Positions 26,266 to 35,517 of a stretch of 46,016 nt of DNA are shown here, one piece after another. The stretch lies in NCBI GenBank assembly GCA_902785555.1, contig CACZZB010000023.1:1-46016 (forward strand), in the 5' to 3' direction. The position numbers were made by a program, and so were the translations under genes. The notes below the pieces were generated by a model that was not told where the DNA came from, searched no databases, and was given only the letters and a program-made list of their open reading frames with translations. The stretch comes from an uncultured Ruminococcus sp. Lineage in GTDB: Bacteria; Bacillota; Clostridia; Oscillospirales; Acutalibacteraceae. Positions within the stretch are counted from its first letter, which is position 1. Each line of letters starts with the position of its first letter.

Positions 26266-26966
26266 CAGACTGCTCCGCTGATTTTTGCAGGGTTGATTCT
26301 TACAGAAGGACCCATTGTTGTTGTAACGGCAACAGATCTGATGTACTGACCCTTTGCAGCAGCCGGTTTAGCTTTGATGATAGCACCGATAAGTGCATCA
26401 AAGTTTTCGGAAACTTTGTCTGTACCGAAAGAAACCTTGCCTATCGGGCAGTGAATGATATTTGTTTTATCAAGACGGTACTCAATCTTACCTGCTTTTG
26501 CTTCTCTGATAGCCTTTGCAATGTCAGGAGCAACTGTACCTGCCTTCGGGTTCGGCATAAGTCCACGAGGACCGAGGATCTTACCGAGACGACCTACAAG
26601 ACCCATCATATCGGGAGTTGTGATAAGTACGTCAAAATCTGTCCAGCCTTCGCTCTGAATCTTCTGTGTAAATTCCTCTGCACCGACATATTCAGCACCG
26701 GCTTCCTGAGCCTTCTGAACATTATCGCCTTTGCATATTGCAAGAACTCTTACCTGTTTGCCTGTTCCGTTCGGAAGAACGATAGCACCACGAACCTGCT
26801 GATCGGCATGACGAGAGTCAACACCGAGTTTTACATGAAGTTCGACAGTTTCGTCAAATTTAGCTGTGCCTGTTTTGAGGCAAACATCTATTGCTTCTTT
26901 TGAATCGTAAGCCTTTGTTTTGTCGATGAGCTTTGCAGCATCGACATATTTTTTACCGTGTTTCAT
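26265..26966 (-). CDS. rplA: Ribosomal protein uL1
   Basis: A 233-residue L1 protein: [80 protein letters not shown]. It binds the L1 stalk of 23S rRNA and, in many bacteria, its own mRNA. AGGGAGG lies upstream of the ATG. It is preceded by a hairpin that closely matches the one before rplK. Confidence 0.97.
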   Translation of the reverse strand: MKHGKKYVDAAKLIDKTKAYDSKEAIDVCLKTGTAKFDETVELHVKLGVDSRHADQQVRGAIVLPNGTGKQVRVLAICKGDNVQKAQEAGAEYVGAEEFTQKIQSEGWTDFDVLITTPDMMGLVGRLGKILGPRGLMPNPKAGTVAPDIAKAIREAKAGKIEYRLDKTNIIHCPIGKVSFGTDKVSENFDALIGAIIKAKPAAAKGQYIRSVAVTTTMGPSVRINPAKISGAV

Positions 26967-26985
26967 TGGTTTTCCTCCCTATTCA

Positions 26986-27018
26986 GTGGTAAAATCGGAG
27001 ATTATTTTGTCCTCCCAC
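26986..27018 (-). promoter_or_regulatory. Leader hairpin before rplA, candidate L1 site (copy 2)
   Basis: Minus-strand RNA can fold as GTGG:CCAC, an internal loop GA / GATTTTA, then GGA:TCC. The same order and loop sequence occur before rplK at 27478-27524, where the upper stem is longer. An asymmetric loop between two short stems is the general plan of L1-binding sites. Confidence 0.5.
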
Positions 27019-27028
27019 TCGGGGATAA

Positions 27029-27454
27029 TCAGTCGATTACTTCAATACCCATACTTCTTGCTGTACCTGCAATCATGCTGCAAGCTGATTCAATGCTTGA
27101 AGCGTTGAGGTCGGGCATTTTCTGTTCTGCGATTTTCTGAATCTGCTCCTTAGTGATTTTAGCAACCTTTTTCTTGTTGGGTTCACCTGACGCTGATTCG
27201 ATACCGCAAGCCTTTTTGATAAGAACTGCCGCCGGCGGAGTCTTTGTTACAAATGTGAATGAACGGTCTGCATATACAGTGATGACAACAGGGATGATAA
27301 GTCCTATGTCATTCTTTGTACGCTCGTTGAATTCCTTTGTAAACATCATGATGTTGACACCGTGCTGACCGAGTGCCGGTCCTACAGGCGGTGCCGGTGT
27401 TGCCTTGCCGGCAGGTATCTGGAGCTTTATAAAGCCTGTTACCTTCTGAGCCAT
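27029..27454 (-). CDS. rplK: Ribosomal protein uL11
   Basis: A 141-residue L11 protein: [56 protein letters not shown], and the C-terminal [19 protein letters not shown]. It binds the GTPase-associated region of 23S rRNA. The start at 27454 has GGAGGTGC upstream; the frame extends six codons further without a site. It precedes rplA. Confidence 0.97.
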   Translation of the reverse strand: MAQKVTGFIKLQIPAGKATPAPPVGPALGQHGVNIMMFTKEFNERTKNDIGLIIPVVITVYADRSFTFVTKTPPAAVLIKKACGIESASGEPNKKKVAKITKEQIQKIAEQKMPDLNASSIESACSMIAGTARSMGIEVID

Positions 27455-27477
27455 TTTTAACTGCACCTCCAAAATTT

Positions 27478-27524
27478 GTGGTAAAATGCGGAGAGATATA
27501 AAAAAGAATTTTCTCTCCTCCCAC
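27478..27524 (-). promoter_or_regulatory. Leader hairpin before rplK, candidate L1 site (copy 1)
   Basis: Minus strand: GTGG:CCAC, internal loop GA / GCATTTTA, then GGAGAGA:TCTCTCC closed by an AT-rich loop. The lower stem and loop are conserved with the element before rplA while the upper stem differs in length, which suggests a selected RNA structure. Confidence 0.5.
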
Positions 27525-27587
27525 GAGGGAAAAATCCCTCAATAACAACGGGATCTTTTTAGTAAACCCCGTTATCAGCTTATCTTA

Positions 27588-28142
27588 TTACTCCAACGGT
27601 TCGACCTTGAAAATATCAAGTTCGACAGGAGTCTGTCTGTCGAGTATCTGAACGATAACACGAACAGTTCTGGTATTGAGGTCTATTGTGTCAACTACTC
27701 CTTCACTGCCATAGAAAGAACTGTCCTTGATAACAACTCTGTCACCGACTTTGTATTTCAGTTCGACACTCTTTTTAGCCTCATCCTCGTTCTCACCGTG
27801 TCTGTCAAGTCCCATTGCCTGAACTTCCGCATCAGACAGCGGGATAGGCTTTGAACTCGGACCGACGAATCCCGTACATCCTCGTATATTTCTTACGACA
27901 TACCAGGAATCATCATTCATTACCATTTTCACAAATACATATCCGGGGAAAATCTTTCGCTCGACTTCTTTCGGTTTGCCGTCACTGCCCACCTCGGTCA
28001 CTTTTTCAAGCGGAAGGCAAATATCCGTGATAAGTTCCTGAAAACCTCTGTTTTTTACTGTTACCGCAAGATCCTCACGAACCTTGTTTTCATAGCCGGA
28101 ATATGTATGCACAACATACCATTTTGCTTCATCGCTCGGCAT
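27588..28142 (-). CDS. nusG: Transcription elongation and termination factor NusG
   Basis: A 184-residue protein. NGN domain (about 1-105): AKWYVVHTYSGYENKVREDL, RKIFPGYVFVKMVMNDD, WYVVRNIRGCTGFVG. The KOW domain follows (YKVGDRVVIKDSSFYGSEG). It binds RNA polymerase and modulates pausing and termination. ATG 28142 follows CGGAGGG; an upstream GTG overlaps that site. It is ten bases after the secE stop region, in the usual secE-nusG order. Confidence 0.96.
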   Translation of the reverse strand: MPSDEAKWYVVHTYSGYENKVREDLAVTVKNRGFQELITDICLPLEKVTEVGSDGKPKEVERKIFPGYVFVKMVMNDDSWYVVRNIRGCTGFVGPSSKPIPLSDAEVQAMGLDRHGENEDEAKKSVELKYKVGDRVVIKDSSFYGSEGVVDTIDLNTRTVRVIVQILDRQTPVELDIFKVEPLE

Positions 28143-28170
28143 AAGTATTCCCTCCGACACTCATTGTTTT

Positions 28171-28416
28171 TTAGTTTCCGGCAAGATCCATTACAAGTCC
28201 GAAAAGGGCGTGTAATCCTGTATCAAGACCGAAAATCGCCAATCCGGCAACCAGCATTACAAGCAATACTATGCCTGTATTTCTGAAAGTTGTTTTCGGA
28301 GTCGGCCACACTATTTTTTTGATCTCCCTGATAATGTCACGGAAGAAACCCGAAATGCTGCTGCCCATTCTGGCAAAAACATTCTGTTTTTTCTCTTCAG
28401 CTTTTTTCTTAGCCAT
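28171..28416 (-). CDS. secE: Preprotein translocase subunit SecE
   Basis: An 81-residue single-pass membrane protein: an amphipathic helix GFFRDIIREIKKIVWPTPK (conserved KKVxWP) followed by a membrane helix at about 47-73. It clamps SecY in the translocon. It is placed between rpmG and nusG, as in most Firmicutes. Confidence 0.96.
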   Translation of the reverse strand: MAKKKAEEKKQNVFARMGSSISGFFRDIIREIKKIVWPTPKTTFRNTGIVLLVMLVAGLAIFGLDTGLHALFGLVMDLAGN

Positions 28417-28430
28417 TGCTGAACCTCCGT

Positions 28431-28580
28431 TTACTTTGTTTCCTTATGCAGAGTATGCTTTTTGCAGAATCTGCAATACTTGTTCATTTCAAGTCTGTCA
28501 GGGTCATTCTTCTTGTTTTTCATAGTGTTGTAGTTACGCTGCTTACACTCTGTGCAAGCCAATGTTATTTTTACTCTCAT
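28431..28580 (-). CDS. rpmG: Ribosomal protein bL33
   Basis: A 49-residue protein: [35 protein letters not shown], then [16 protein letters not shown] and CRFC make the zinc-binding form. GGGAGGTGCC precedes the ATG. First gene of the rpmG-secE-nusG-rplK-rplA operon. Confidence 0.96.
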   Translation of the reverse strand: MRVKITLACTECKQRNYNTMKNKKNDPDRLEMNKYCRFCKKHTLHKETK

Positions 28581-28662
28581 TAACGGCACCTCCCGGTATT
28601 ACGGAATATTGTTGACCTCCCTCAAAAGGGCTAAAAAAAATTGCCCCATACGAGGTATCCTC

Positions 28663-28692
28663 AGTATACCACAATTATCCCTTATTTGTCAA
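28663..28692 (-). promoter_or_regulatory. Promoter for rpmG-secE-nusG-rplKA
   Basis: Minus strand TTGACA (28692-28687), 18 bases, TATACT (28668-28663). A leader of about 80 bases with GC-rich hairpins separates it from rpmG. Confidence 0.8.
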
Positions 28693-28720
28693 GAACTTTT
28701 TTACAATTCATAATTCACAA

Positions 28721-28825
28721 TTATTTGTTTGTTTCTTCTTTTTTATAATTTTGAAAAGCCTTTACTGCTATTGCAATATCGCACAGCATCAGAATTATTT
28801 TCAGAAACATATAAAACTTTTTCAT
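28721..28825 (-). CDS. Small single-pass membrane peptide (34 aa)
   Basis: ATG at 28825 with AGGGGT upstream opens a 34-residue frame: MKKFYMF, a hydrophobic stretch LKIILMLCDIAIAVKAF (residues 8-24) and a polar tail NYKKEETNK. Basic ends around one membrane helix look like a real small membrane protein. It begins 17 bases after the AAA+ gene stop, so it would be the last gene of the Ter-type operon. It is short and I know no family, so chance is possible. Confidence 0.5.
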   Translation of the reverse strand: MKKFYMFLKIILMLCDIAIAVKAFQNYKKEETNK

Positions 28826-28842
28826 AAAATAATTTACCCCTG

Positions 28843-31800
28843 TTATTCTATCGAAACTATATTATAACACTCCTCAGCCGAAAGCAAGTCCTCTTTCATA
28901 ACTGTCTGTCTTTCTTCCTCGGTTAAGTTATCTGTATATATAACTCGCCTTTTGAGATTTGAAACAGTTTTTTCATAAACAGTCCGGGCTGTTCGTCCGT
29001 TTGAATAATATTCCATCTGCGTCATTTTTTCAAATATCGGCAGATAATATTCCCTGACATCTTGGGCTATCTTGTATCCGCCCTTTTTACAGAACAATGC
29101 AAATATATCATACATTTCCTCGGAAGTATAATCCCTGAAATGCACTTCCTCTATCCTTGAACGCATACCGCTGTTTGACCTGTATAATCCCTGCATATCC
29201 TTCTGATATCCTGCAAATATGATACAGCATTTGCTTCTGTGCTCGGGGTCATCCATGAATGCGATTATCTGTTCAAGTGCATCTTTTTTGAATTCCGCAC
29301 CGCTTTTGTCATCAGCATAAGATAGGCTGTATGCCTCGTCTATGAACAATACTCCGTTTATGGACTTCTTCAAAAGTTCATAAGTTTTGCCGCTTGTCTG
29401 TCCGACATATTCGCCTACCAAATCTTTTGCAGTGCATGAAAAGAAATTGTTTGTCTTTACAATTCCAAGTTCCCTCAGACATTCCCCGAATAATTTTGCA
29501 CTTGTGGATTTGCCTGTACCGGGGTTTCCTACGAAGAAATAATATCCCGGTGTTATGCCGTAAGTTGTCCGACCGCTTTTCTTGGCATACAAGATTTCTT
29601 CCTGCTTACGCAAAATTATTTCTTTCAGGTCAGACATTCCTATCTGTTCATTAAGGCTCTGCATGATATCATCAAATGTACGTGGATTTATCTGGTCTTT
29701 GATAAGTTCAAGCTGGTCTTGAGGTATATCGTCCTTTGTATACCGGTATTTGTCAATGCTTTCATCTGCACTGCTCACACGTCTTAACAGAAGTTTTTTC
29801 ATATCAATGACTAATTTCTTTACCTCTCCGGCATTTCCGAAATCATCAGTCCTCGTATTATACTTGTATTCCATCAGTAATTCTATCAGATGATGTGCTT
29901 CATCTGTGATAGTCCTGCCCTGCTGTTTTATTGTTATATCAAAAATTTTCGTAAGCTGTTCGGGTGTATAATCGGGGAATTCAACTATTCTCAAACGTCT
30001 TGACAAGCCTGCATTGAGTTTCAGGAAATCTTCTACCCTGTTCGTGTACATTCCGAATATCATCTTGAAATCCTTTGCATTTTCGGTCATCTTCGTCATC
30101 ATTGCACCGATTATTTCAGCCGAATATGCACTGTCCGCTATCTGATACGCTTCATCTATATACAAAACAGAATTATGGTCAATAGCTTCCTGTATCTTCT
30201 TTGACACCTTTTCTTTTGAATCGCCTACATGAGTGCCTATCAAATCAGAAGCATCCGCAAAGATAGTTTCCTTTCCTCCCAGAACTCCCATGACATGATA
30301 GAATCTTCCTATCATCTTGCCGACAGTTGTTTTGCCTGTACCGGGATTTCCCGAAAATATATAATGGTCGGCATAATAGTCGGGCTTTACTCCCCTACGC
30401 TTACAATCTTCTTCATCAAGTATTTCAAGACGGACGTTCTCAAACAGTTCCTTGACAAATTCCATTCCGACATAATTATCTATCTCTGCATATATCTCAT
30501 CTATCGAGGAAACTCCATGCTTGTCAAAATATTTTTCATAGCTTCCGAAATCTTCTTTTATAATAAGCCTTTCTTCGTCATCTCTCAAAGACGACTGCAT
30601 TTTAGCTTCCCTTGCAACAGCAACTATATCCCTTGCATTGCCGAAATTTGCTCTGTCACGCTGGTCATACAGATTTTTGAAAAACAGGTCTAAATCAAGT
30701 GTTTCATCAATTTTATATCCGTCTTTCTTACAGTTGGATTCAAATATGCTTTTCAGCAAATCGGGCTTGTAATCCTCTATTGTAAGTATATTCGCCTTGC
30801 TGAAACGGCTTGACAGACCTGCATTCATCTTCAGAAGTTCGTCCATTGGTTCGGGATAGCCTGCCATTATCATGCAGAATCTGTACTGCTTCGGATTCGT
30901 CATTATAGCGACCAATTCATCAATAGCCTGTTTCGGATAATTATTCTCCTCACTGCCGTCAAGAAGTGAATATGCGTCATCTATGAACAAAACTCCCTCC
31001 TGTGCGGACATGACAGCTTCTCTCGTCTTGCCCGTTGTACCTCCGACATATCTGTCTATCAAATCATCCCTTGTTGCCTCAACGGTCAATCCCTTTTTCA
31101 AAATGCCATTCTCATAAAATATCTGTCCGATAAGCCTTGCAACGGTAGTCTTGCCGACACCCGGATTTCCTTTAAGAACAAAATGCGGTACGGGATAATC
31201 AAATTCAATATTATCATCAGGTGTATTTATCCTCTCACTTGCACAGACTAATTTCTTTTCTTTCTTTGATGCAGGTCTTTCGGCTAATGCACGGGCTTTT
31301 TTCTGCTTATAGTCCTTTACTATCTCCTGTATTCTCTTTGCAACGCTTTCCCAGCCCTTTGTATTCATAAGGATTTCCATAGGGTCGCCCGAATCAGCTT
31401 TGAAACGGCTGTATATTTTCTTTATGACGCTTTCATCAAACGGCACTTTATCACCGTCATAATTTCTCATGTAATACGCTATATTCTCATAAACGGAACT
31501 GAGATACCCTGCACGGTTTTCTTCACGGTCAGCTTCACGGCTCAGATACATCAATGAAGATACCATTTTCGGAACATCTTTTATTTTATACGACAGCTTT
31601 TTCCCACTGTCCCCGACTATACGGAGATATTCAAGCATATATCTGAACTCGTCCTGATTCGGCAATCCGACATACATTGTACAGCTTCTGTTGATAGTCT
31701 TATTGTCATTGAAAAATCTGTTCCTGAAAACATCTCCGCTTTGCAGTTTGTCGAACATTCCCGAAATGGAATCCGCATTCATCTGAGGTGCAAGGAATAT

Positions 31801-32412
31801 GCAGATATTTTCGTTTCCGTTGAGGGTATACTCGTCCCACAAATGCGACAGCAATTCCGAATACTGCTGCTGAGGTGCGGAACTATCCGTGACAAAATCC
31901 TGAAAGAATGTAAAAACAACGGCTGTTTTTACACTTGAATCCGCCATCATTTTCTTGGCATCATCAAGAAATTCAGCCGGTGTAATTTTCGGCTGTTTGT
32001 ATGTCATTTTACTGCTGTCCTGAACAGCGGTATTTTCAGAAGATTTTTTTGCATCTTCCCGAACCTGCTGTTCCTGTAATTTTTCCTGCTTTTTATTGTT
32101 ATCATTGTTCTGCTGTCTTGCACGGGGACTTAAAATTCTCCTTTTAGGCTTATCGCTGTTTTGATTTTGCGTATTCTGCCTTTTGTTTTTGTTTATCGCA
32201 AGAACGGCACTTTCATCATCAAGAACATATTTTCCCGTATTCTTCGCACCCGAATAAAAAACTATCTTCTTATATCCCAGACTCTTTAAATAAGCATTGA
32301 GATAAGGACGGAAATTATTTTTCTGCAGGTCGGGCGATATGAACATATCATCCAGATTTCCGTATATCAGAAATATTTTATTCAGATTCGGTCTTTCAAG
32401 TATCGAACTCAT
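28843..32412 (-). CDS. Protein with three CbbX/SpoVK-type AAA+ modules
   Basis: A 1189-residue ATPase. Three AAA+ modules are spaced about 273 residues apart: Walker A GNPGVGKTT near 414, GNPGTGKTT near 687 and GNPGTGKST near 960; Walker B VLFIDDAYSL, VLYIDEAYQIA and VLFIDEAYSLSY. Arg-containing LSSRFSKAN, LSRRLRIVEFP and MRSRIEEVHF are likely sensor or finger segments. All three resemble CbbX/SpoVK ATPases, which remodel partner proteins. Residues 1-300 hold a different domain (FLIYGNLDDMFI, VVFTFFQDFVTD, ICIFLAPQ) without a Walker A and with a Q/N/K-rich insert at about 75-140, perhaps an inactive ATPase-like module. TGGAGT precedes the ATG, four bases after the upstream gene. Confidence 0.88.
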   Translation of the reverse strand: MSSILERPNLNKIFLIYGNLDDMFISPDLQKNNFRPYLNAYLKSLGYKKIVFYSGAKNTGKYVLDDESAVLAINKNKRQNTQNQNSDKPKRRILSPRARQQNNDNNKKQEKLQEQQVREDAKKSSENTAVQDSSKMTYKQPKITPAEFLDDAKKMMADSSVKTAVVFTFFQDFVTDSSAPQQQYSELLSHLWDEYTLNGNENICIFLAPQMNADSISGMFDKLQSGDVFRNRFFNDNKTINRSCTMYVGLPNQDEFRYMLEYLRIVGDSGKKLSYKIKDVPKMVSSLMYLSREADREENRAGYLSSVYENIAYYMRNYDGDKVPFDESVIKKIYSRFKADSGDPMEILMNTKGWESVAKRIQEIVKDYKQKKARALAERPASKKEKKLVCASERINTPDDNIEFDYPVPHFVLKGNPGVGKTTVARLIGQIFYENGILKKGLTVEATRDDLIDRYVGGTTGKTREAVMSAQEGVLFIDDAYSLLDGSEENNYPKQAIDELVAIMTNPKQYRFCMIMAGYPEPMDELLKMNAGLSSRFSKANILTIEDYKPDLLKSIFESNCKKDGYKIDETLDLDLFFKNLYDQRDRANFGNARDIVAVAREAKMQSSLRDDEERLIIKEDFGSYEKYFDKHGVSSIDEIYAEIDNYVGMEFVKELFENVRLEILDEEDCKRRGVKPDYYADHYIFSGNPGTGKTTVGKMIGRFYHVMGVLGGKETIFADASDLIGTHVGDSKEKVSKKIQEAIDHNSVLYIDEAYQIADSAYSAEIIGAMMTKMTENAKDFKMIFGMYTNRVEDFLKLNAGLSRRLRIVEFPDYTPEQLTKIFDITIKQQGRTITDEAHHLIELLMEYKYNTRTDDFGNAGEVKKLVIDMKKLLLRRVSSADESIDKYRYTKDDIPQDQLELIKDQINPRTFDDIMQSLNEQIGMSDLKEIILRKQEEILYAKKSGRTTYGITPGYYFFVGNPGTGKSTSAKLFGECLRELGIVKTNNFFSCTAKDLVGEYVGQTSGKTYELLKKSINGVLFIDEAYSLSYADDKSGAEFKKDALEQIIAFMDDPEHRSKCCIIFAGYQKDMQGLYRSNSGMRSRIEEVHFRDYTSEEMYDIFALFCKKGGYKIAQDVREYYLPIFEKMTQMEYYSNGRTARTVYEKTVSNLKRRVIYTDNLTEEERQTVMKEDLLSAEECYNIVSIE

Positions 32413-32415
32413 TTT

Positions 32416-34029
32416 TTACTCCATCTTCAATTTCTTTTTAGTTTCGGTATCCGCCGAAAGCCTGTTCTTTGTTTCCGCATTGCACTTTATATCAACACTC
32501 GCATAAGGATTATTTCCTTTTACTACCTTTTCAATGCACTCTCTGTAATATGCTTTTCTTTCTTCGTTAGCCTCGTCACCTTTTATCTGCTTTAAGTCAA
32601 CTTTTGTCTGAATGTCACCGTCAGGCATATATTCGGGTGCAAGAGTTACGATAAGCTCCTCACCCGTAGATTCATTTGCAAGACCTATATGCAGAGCCTT
32701 ATCGTGGGAGTCGTTTTCATAGGCATATCCGTTGAACATGAAATTATGTTCCTCGAAGAAATCTATTATTTCCTCGCTCATATTCTGACGGGAAAAAGCA
32801 TTGTTCATATTAATAATAGCCTTGCTGACGCATTGCGAAGCCTGCGGATAAAGTTCATTGTTCATAAAGTCGATACATTCTTTCAACTGCTGTGTAGTAA
32901 GCTGATGTGCATTATCCGCCCTGAGAGCATTATACAACTCATTCGACTTATTCAGGATATAATCATATCTTGTCTGACCCTTTGCATTTTTATCCGTATA
33001 ATCGGATATTTTCACACCGACTATATCATCTGAAAGAGTTTTTCCCGAATTTTTCTCTACATAATCCTTGACTTCCTGTGTAATAGTTCCCTGTGCCTGA
33101 ACAAAGCTCATTATCTCCTCAGAAAGTACCAATGCAAGTCCGTAATAGTTTTCCCACTCCTGTTTTTTTGCGTCAGCCTCGAAAATTTCATCAAGAGTAT
33201 TCACAGCAACATCCTTTGAGCTTGCCAAGGCACTTTCATATCTGCCCTTGTTATATAAATCAATCGCCTGATTAAGCTGATTGTTAAGAGAAACCATCTG
33301 CCTTGAAGAATACTTCTCCCCCTCAAAATCATCTTTGAGCGACTTCAAAAGGGATTTGGCTTCCTCAATATAGCTATTTGCAATTTCCTTTGCTTTCTCA
33401 TTTTTAGCCTGAATATCATTCTGCAATTTCTGAAGTTCGTTAAGATTTTCGGAATACTTTGCATTTATATTTTGACTGACACGACCCATTGTTTCGGCAA
33501 TTTCCTTTTTATATCCGATATTGAAATCGTTTTGTGCTTTATAAATATTCTGCATGGACTGTGTACGGGCATTTTTGATTTTTCCGAGATATTCCTGATA
33601 TGCGGCAATATCATTCTGCTGTGCGATTTTTTGCAGTTCCGCTCTTTGAATATTCAGTTCATTCATCATTGTATCAAAGGTCTGTGCATTGAGCTTAGCC
33701 TGATTATTCATACTTTGATTCATTTCTGCACGGAAATTGCCTATCTTATTTTCAGCGGCACTTGTATTTATCTGAGGTCTTTGTATAGGCTGTGACGGTG
33801 GCATTGTTCTTGCCGGTTCATTGTACCCCTGATAATATCCCTGATACTGCTGCATATTATTTCTTACATTCTGTTCACGCCTGTTTCTTTCATTACGGCT
33901 GCCTGCTGCATTTATTGCACCTCTTGCAGCCGCTGCAACTCCGGCTACCGCAAGTCCTCCGACCAATAACGGAAGTCCTCCCGCCAACAGCAATGGTATC
34001 AATATCAATCCGCTTGATTCTCCGCTCAT
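32416..34029 (-). CDS. Coiled-coil protein with glycine-rich hydrophobic N terminus
   Basis: A 537-residue protein with no named family. Residues 8-42 are hydrophobic and rich in Gly and Ala (LILIPLLLAGG, LAVAGVAAAARGAINAAG), probably membrane-inserting. A Q/N/P-rich linker follows (about 45-95), then helices or coiled coil (about 95-250) and a C-terminal alpha/beta part. YNKGRYESALASSKDVAVNT (near 256) and EEIIDFFEEHN (near 417) match segments in the product of the next gene upstream (34045-35502), so the two are paralogues. GGGGGA precedes the ATG. It lies between that paralogue and the AAA+ gene with 3- to 15-base gaps. Confidence 0.75.
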   Translation of the reverse strand: MSGESSGLILIPLLLAGGLPLLVGGLAVAGVAAAARGAINAAGSRNERNRREQNVRNNMQQYQGYYQGYNEPARTMPPSQPIQRPQINTSAAENKIGNFRAEMNQSMNNQAKLNAQTFDTMMNELNIQRAELQKIAQQNDIAAYQEYLGKIKNARTQSMQNIYKAQNDFNIGYKKEIAETMGRVSQNINAKYSENLNELQKLQNDIQAKNEKAKEIANSYIEEAKSLLKSLKDDFEGEKYSSRQMVSLNNQLNQAIDLYNKGRYESALASSKDVAVNTLDEIFEADAKKQEWENYYGLALVLSEEIMSFVQAQGTITQEVKDYVEKNSGKTLSDDIVGVKISDYTDKNAKGQTRYDYILNKSNELYNALRADNAHQLTTQQLKECIDFMNNELYPQASQCVSKAIINMNNAFSRQNMSEEIIDFFEEHNFMFNGYAYENDSHDKALHIGLANESTGEELIVTLAPEYMPDGDIQTKVDLKQIKGDEANEERKAYYRECIEKVVKGNNPYASVDIKCNAETKNRLSADTETKKKLKME

Positions 34030-34044
34030 AATTTATTCCCCCAT

Positions 34045-35502
34045 CTATGATTTTTTCTTCATATTTTCCAAATCTTTCGCAGTATCGCTGAAAGATTTGT
34101 TTTTATTCATTTTAAGTGCATTTATATCAGCGGCATAATTGACTATGCCTGAATTTTCACTGTCACACTGTACAGCCTCGCAAACGTGCTGATATATGTC
34201 ACGGGAATATAACTCCTGTTCAGCTCCACCGTAGTCTATGTGAATAATTATCCTGTTTTCAACATTGTTTTTCGCTTCAACGGGCACAAGATATATATAT
34301 ATCATATTTTCAGACGAATTTTCAAAGACAAGCTTCAGCCATTCTCTTGTATCTTCCGTCACCGTTTCATCATTGAAGGTTATCTTCACATAGTCCTTGA
34401 AATCCTTTGACGAAAGGGCTTCTTCACTCACTTTGCGATAGCCTGTCATTTCCTCATGCCATTTAAGATTTATTTCATCGGAAAAAAAATCTATGATATT
34501 CTCGCCCCAATCCGCTCTCTGACATGATGTTGAATATCTCAGCTTATATAAATCACTGAAATTTGAAAGGCTGTCGGATAATCTCGTTATATCATTGATA
34601 TATTCTTTCAATTCATCAGTATTGGCACTTTCCGGCTTTTTCAGATATTCGTCCTTGCCTGTCTTCTGAATTTCAGCGGCAATTTTCCTGTACCTGTTCA
34701 TTGACTGTACAAGTTTCGCAAATTCTCCTTTTGACCAGTAATTTATTTCTATAAGATGTTTTTTTCGGAGTTCCGGATTATTTTTGCTTTTTTCGTCTAT
34801 AAATTCTTCCCAGTCATCAAGCTCCTGCTGTATCTGTACGGAAAAATAATTCAGTTTCATGATGAACAACTCATACTGTCTGTCCCATTCGAGGACTTTA
34901 TCATCTATATTATAGCCAAGTCTTTCCAAGCCTGCTTTTGCCGATATCGCAACAGCCGTTGCAGCTTCAAACAGACCTGCTTTATACAGCATCTGACCGT
35001 CTTTTATCGCATTGTAAAAGATATTAAGTCGTTTGGGCATGAATTTTTCATGCGGCTTTTTTTCTATTTCATGGAATTCTCCTGTTGCATTCAGAAGATA
35101 TTCCTTTGCTTCCCTGCTGCTGCCTTCATTGCGTTTGGATATATCATTTCTGACAGACTGAACAGCCGCTTCAAGCTCCTGATTTTTTCTTTCAAGCTCC
35201 TGTTCACTCCTCTTGACATCATCAAGGAGTTTTCTGTAATTGCTGTTCATATCGGCAACTTCATTTTGGATATCCTTGTCAATATTACGCTGATAATCTC
35301 TCAGCAAACGTTCATATTCTTTTTTTGCATTTTCGTCATGCTCACGGACAGCCCTTTTCATATCCTGCTGATAATTCTCTATCGCTTTTCTGTTTTCACT
35401 GAGCATACGCTGACGTTCTGTTTCGGCATTCCGGTTTTGCTGACGGAGCTGTCTTTGAAGTTCATCTATTTCTCTTTCAAGCTCTCTTACCCTATCTGCC
35501 AT
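34045..35502 (-). CDS. Coiled-coil protein, soluble paralogue
   Basis: A 485-residue protein. Residues 1-125 are a highly charged coiled coil (RVRELEREIDELQRQLRQQN, DDVKRSEQELERKNQELEAA). A helical central domain follows (about 150-330), with YKAGLFEAATAVAISAKAGL near 171, and then an alpha/beta C-terminal domain with GENIIDFFSDEI near 334 and IYIYLVPVEA, IIIHIDYGGAEQE. It lacks the hydrophobic N terminus of its downstream paralogue. It probably acts as an adaptor or scaffold for the AAA+ protein (inference from linkage). GGAGTGAT precedes the ATG; 15 bases separate it from each neighbour. Confidence 0.75.
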   Translation of the reverse strand: MADRVRELEREIDELQRQLRQQNRNAETERQRMLSENRKAIENYQQDMKRAVREHDENAKKEYERLLRDYQRNIDKDIQNEVADMNSNYRKLLDDVKRSEQELERKNQELEAAVQSVRNDISKRNEGSSREAKEYLLNATGEFHEIEKKPHEKFMPKRLNIFYNAIKDGQMLYKAGLFEAATAVAISAKAGLERLGYNIDDKVLEWDRQYELFIMKLNYFSVQIQQELDDWEEFIDEKSKNNPELRKKHLIEINYWSKGEFAKLVQSMNRYRKIAAEIQKTGKDEYLKKPESANTDELKEYINDITRLSDSLSNFSDLYKLRYSTSCQRADWGENIIDFFSDEINLKWHEEMTGYRKVSEEALSSKDFKDYVKITFNDETVTEDTREWLKLVFENSSENMIYIYLVPVEAKNNVENRIIIHIDYGGAEQELYSRDIYQHVCEAVQCDSENSGIVNYAADINALKMNKNKSFSDTAKDLENMKKKS

Positions 35503-35517
35503 TCCAATATCACTCCA

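Noticed and set aside
30229..30693. Plus-strand frames within the triple AAA+ gene
   Set aside because: They are shadows of the conserved AAA+ coding region, which has intact Walker motifs on the minus strand.
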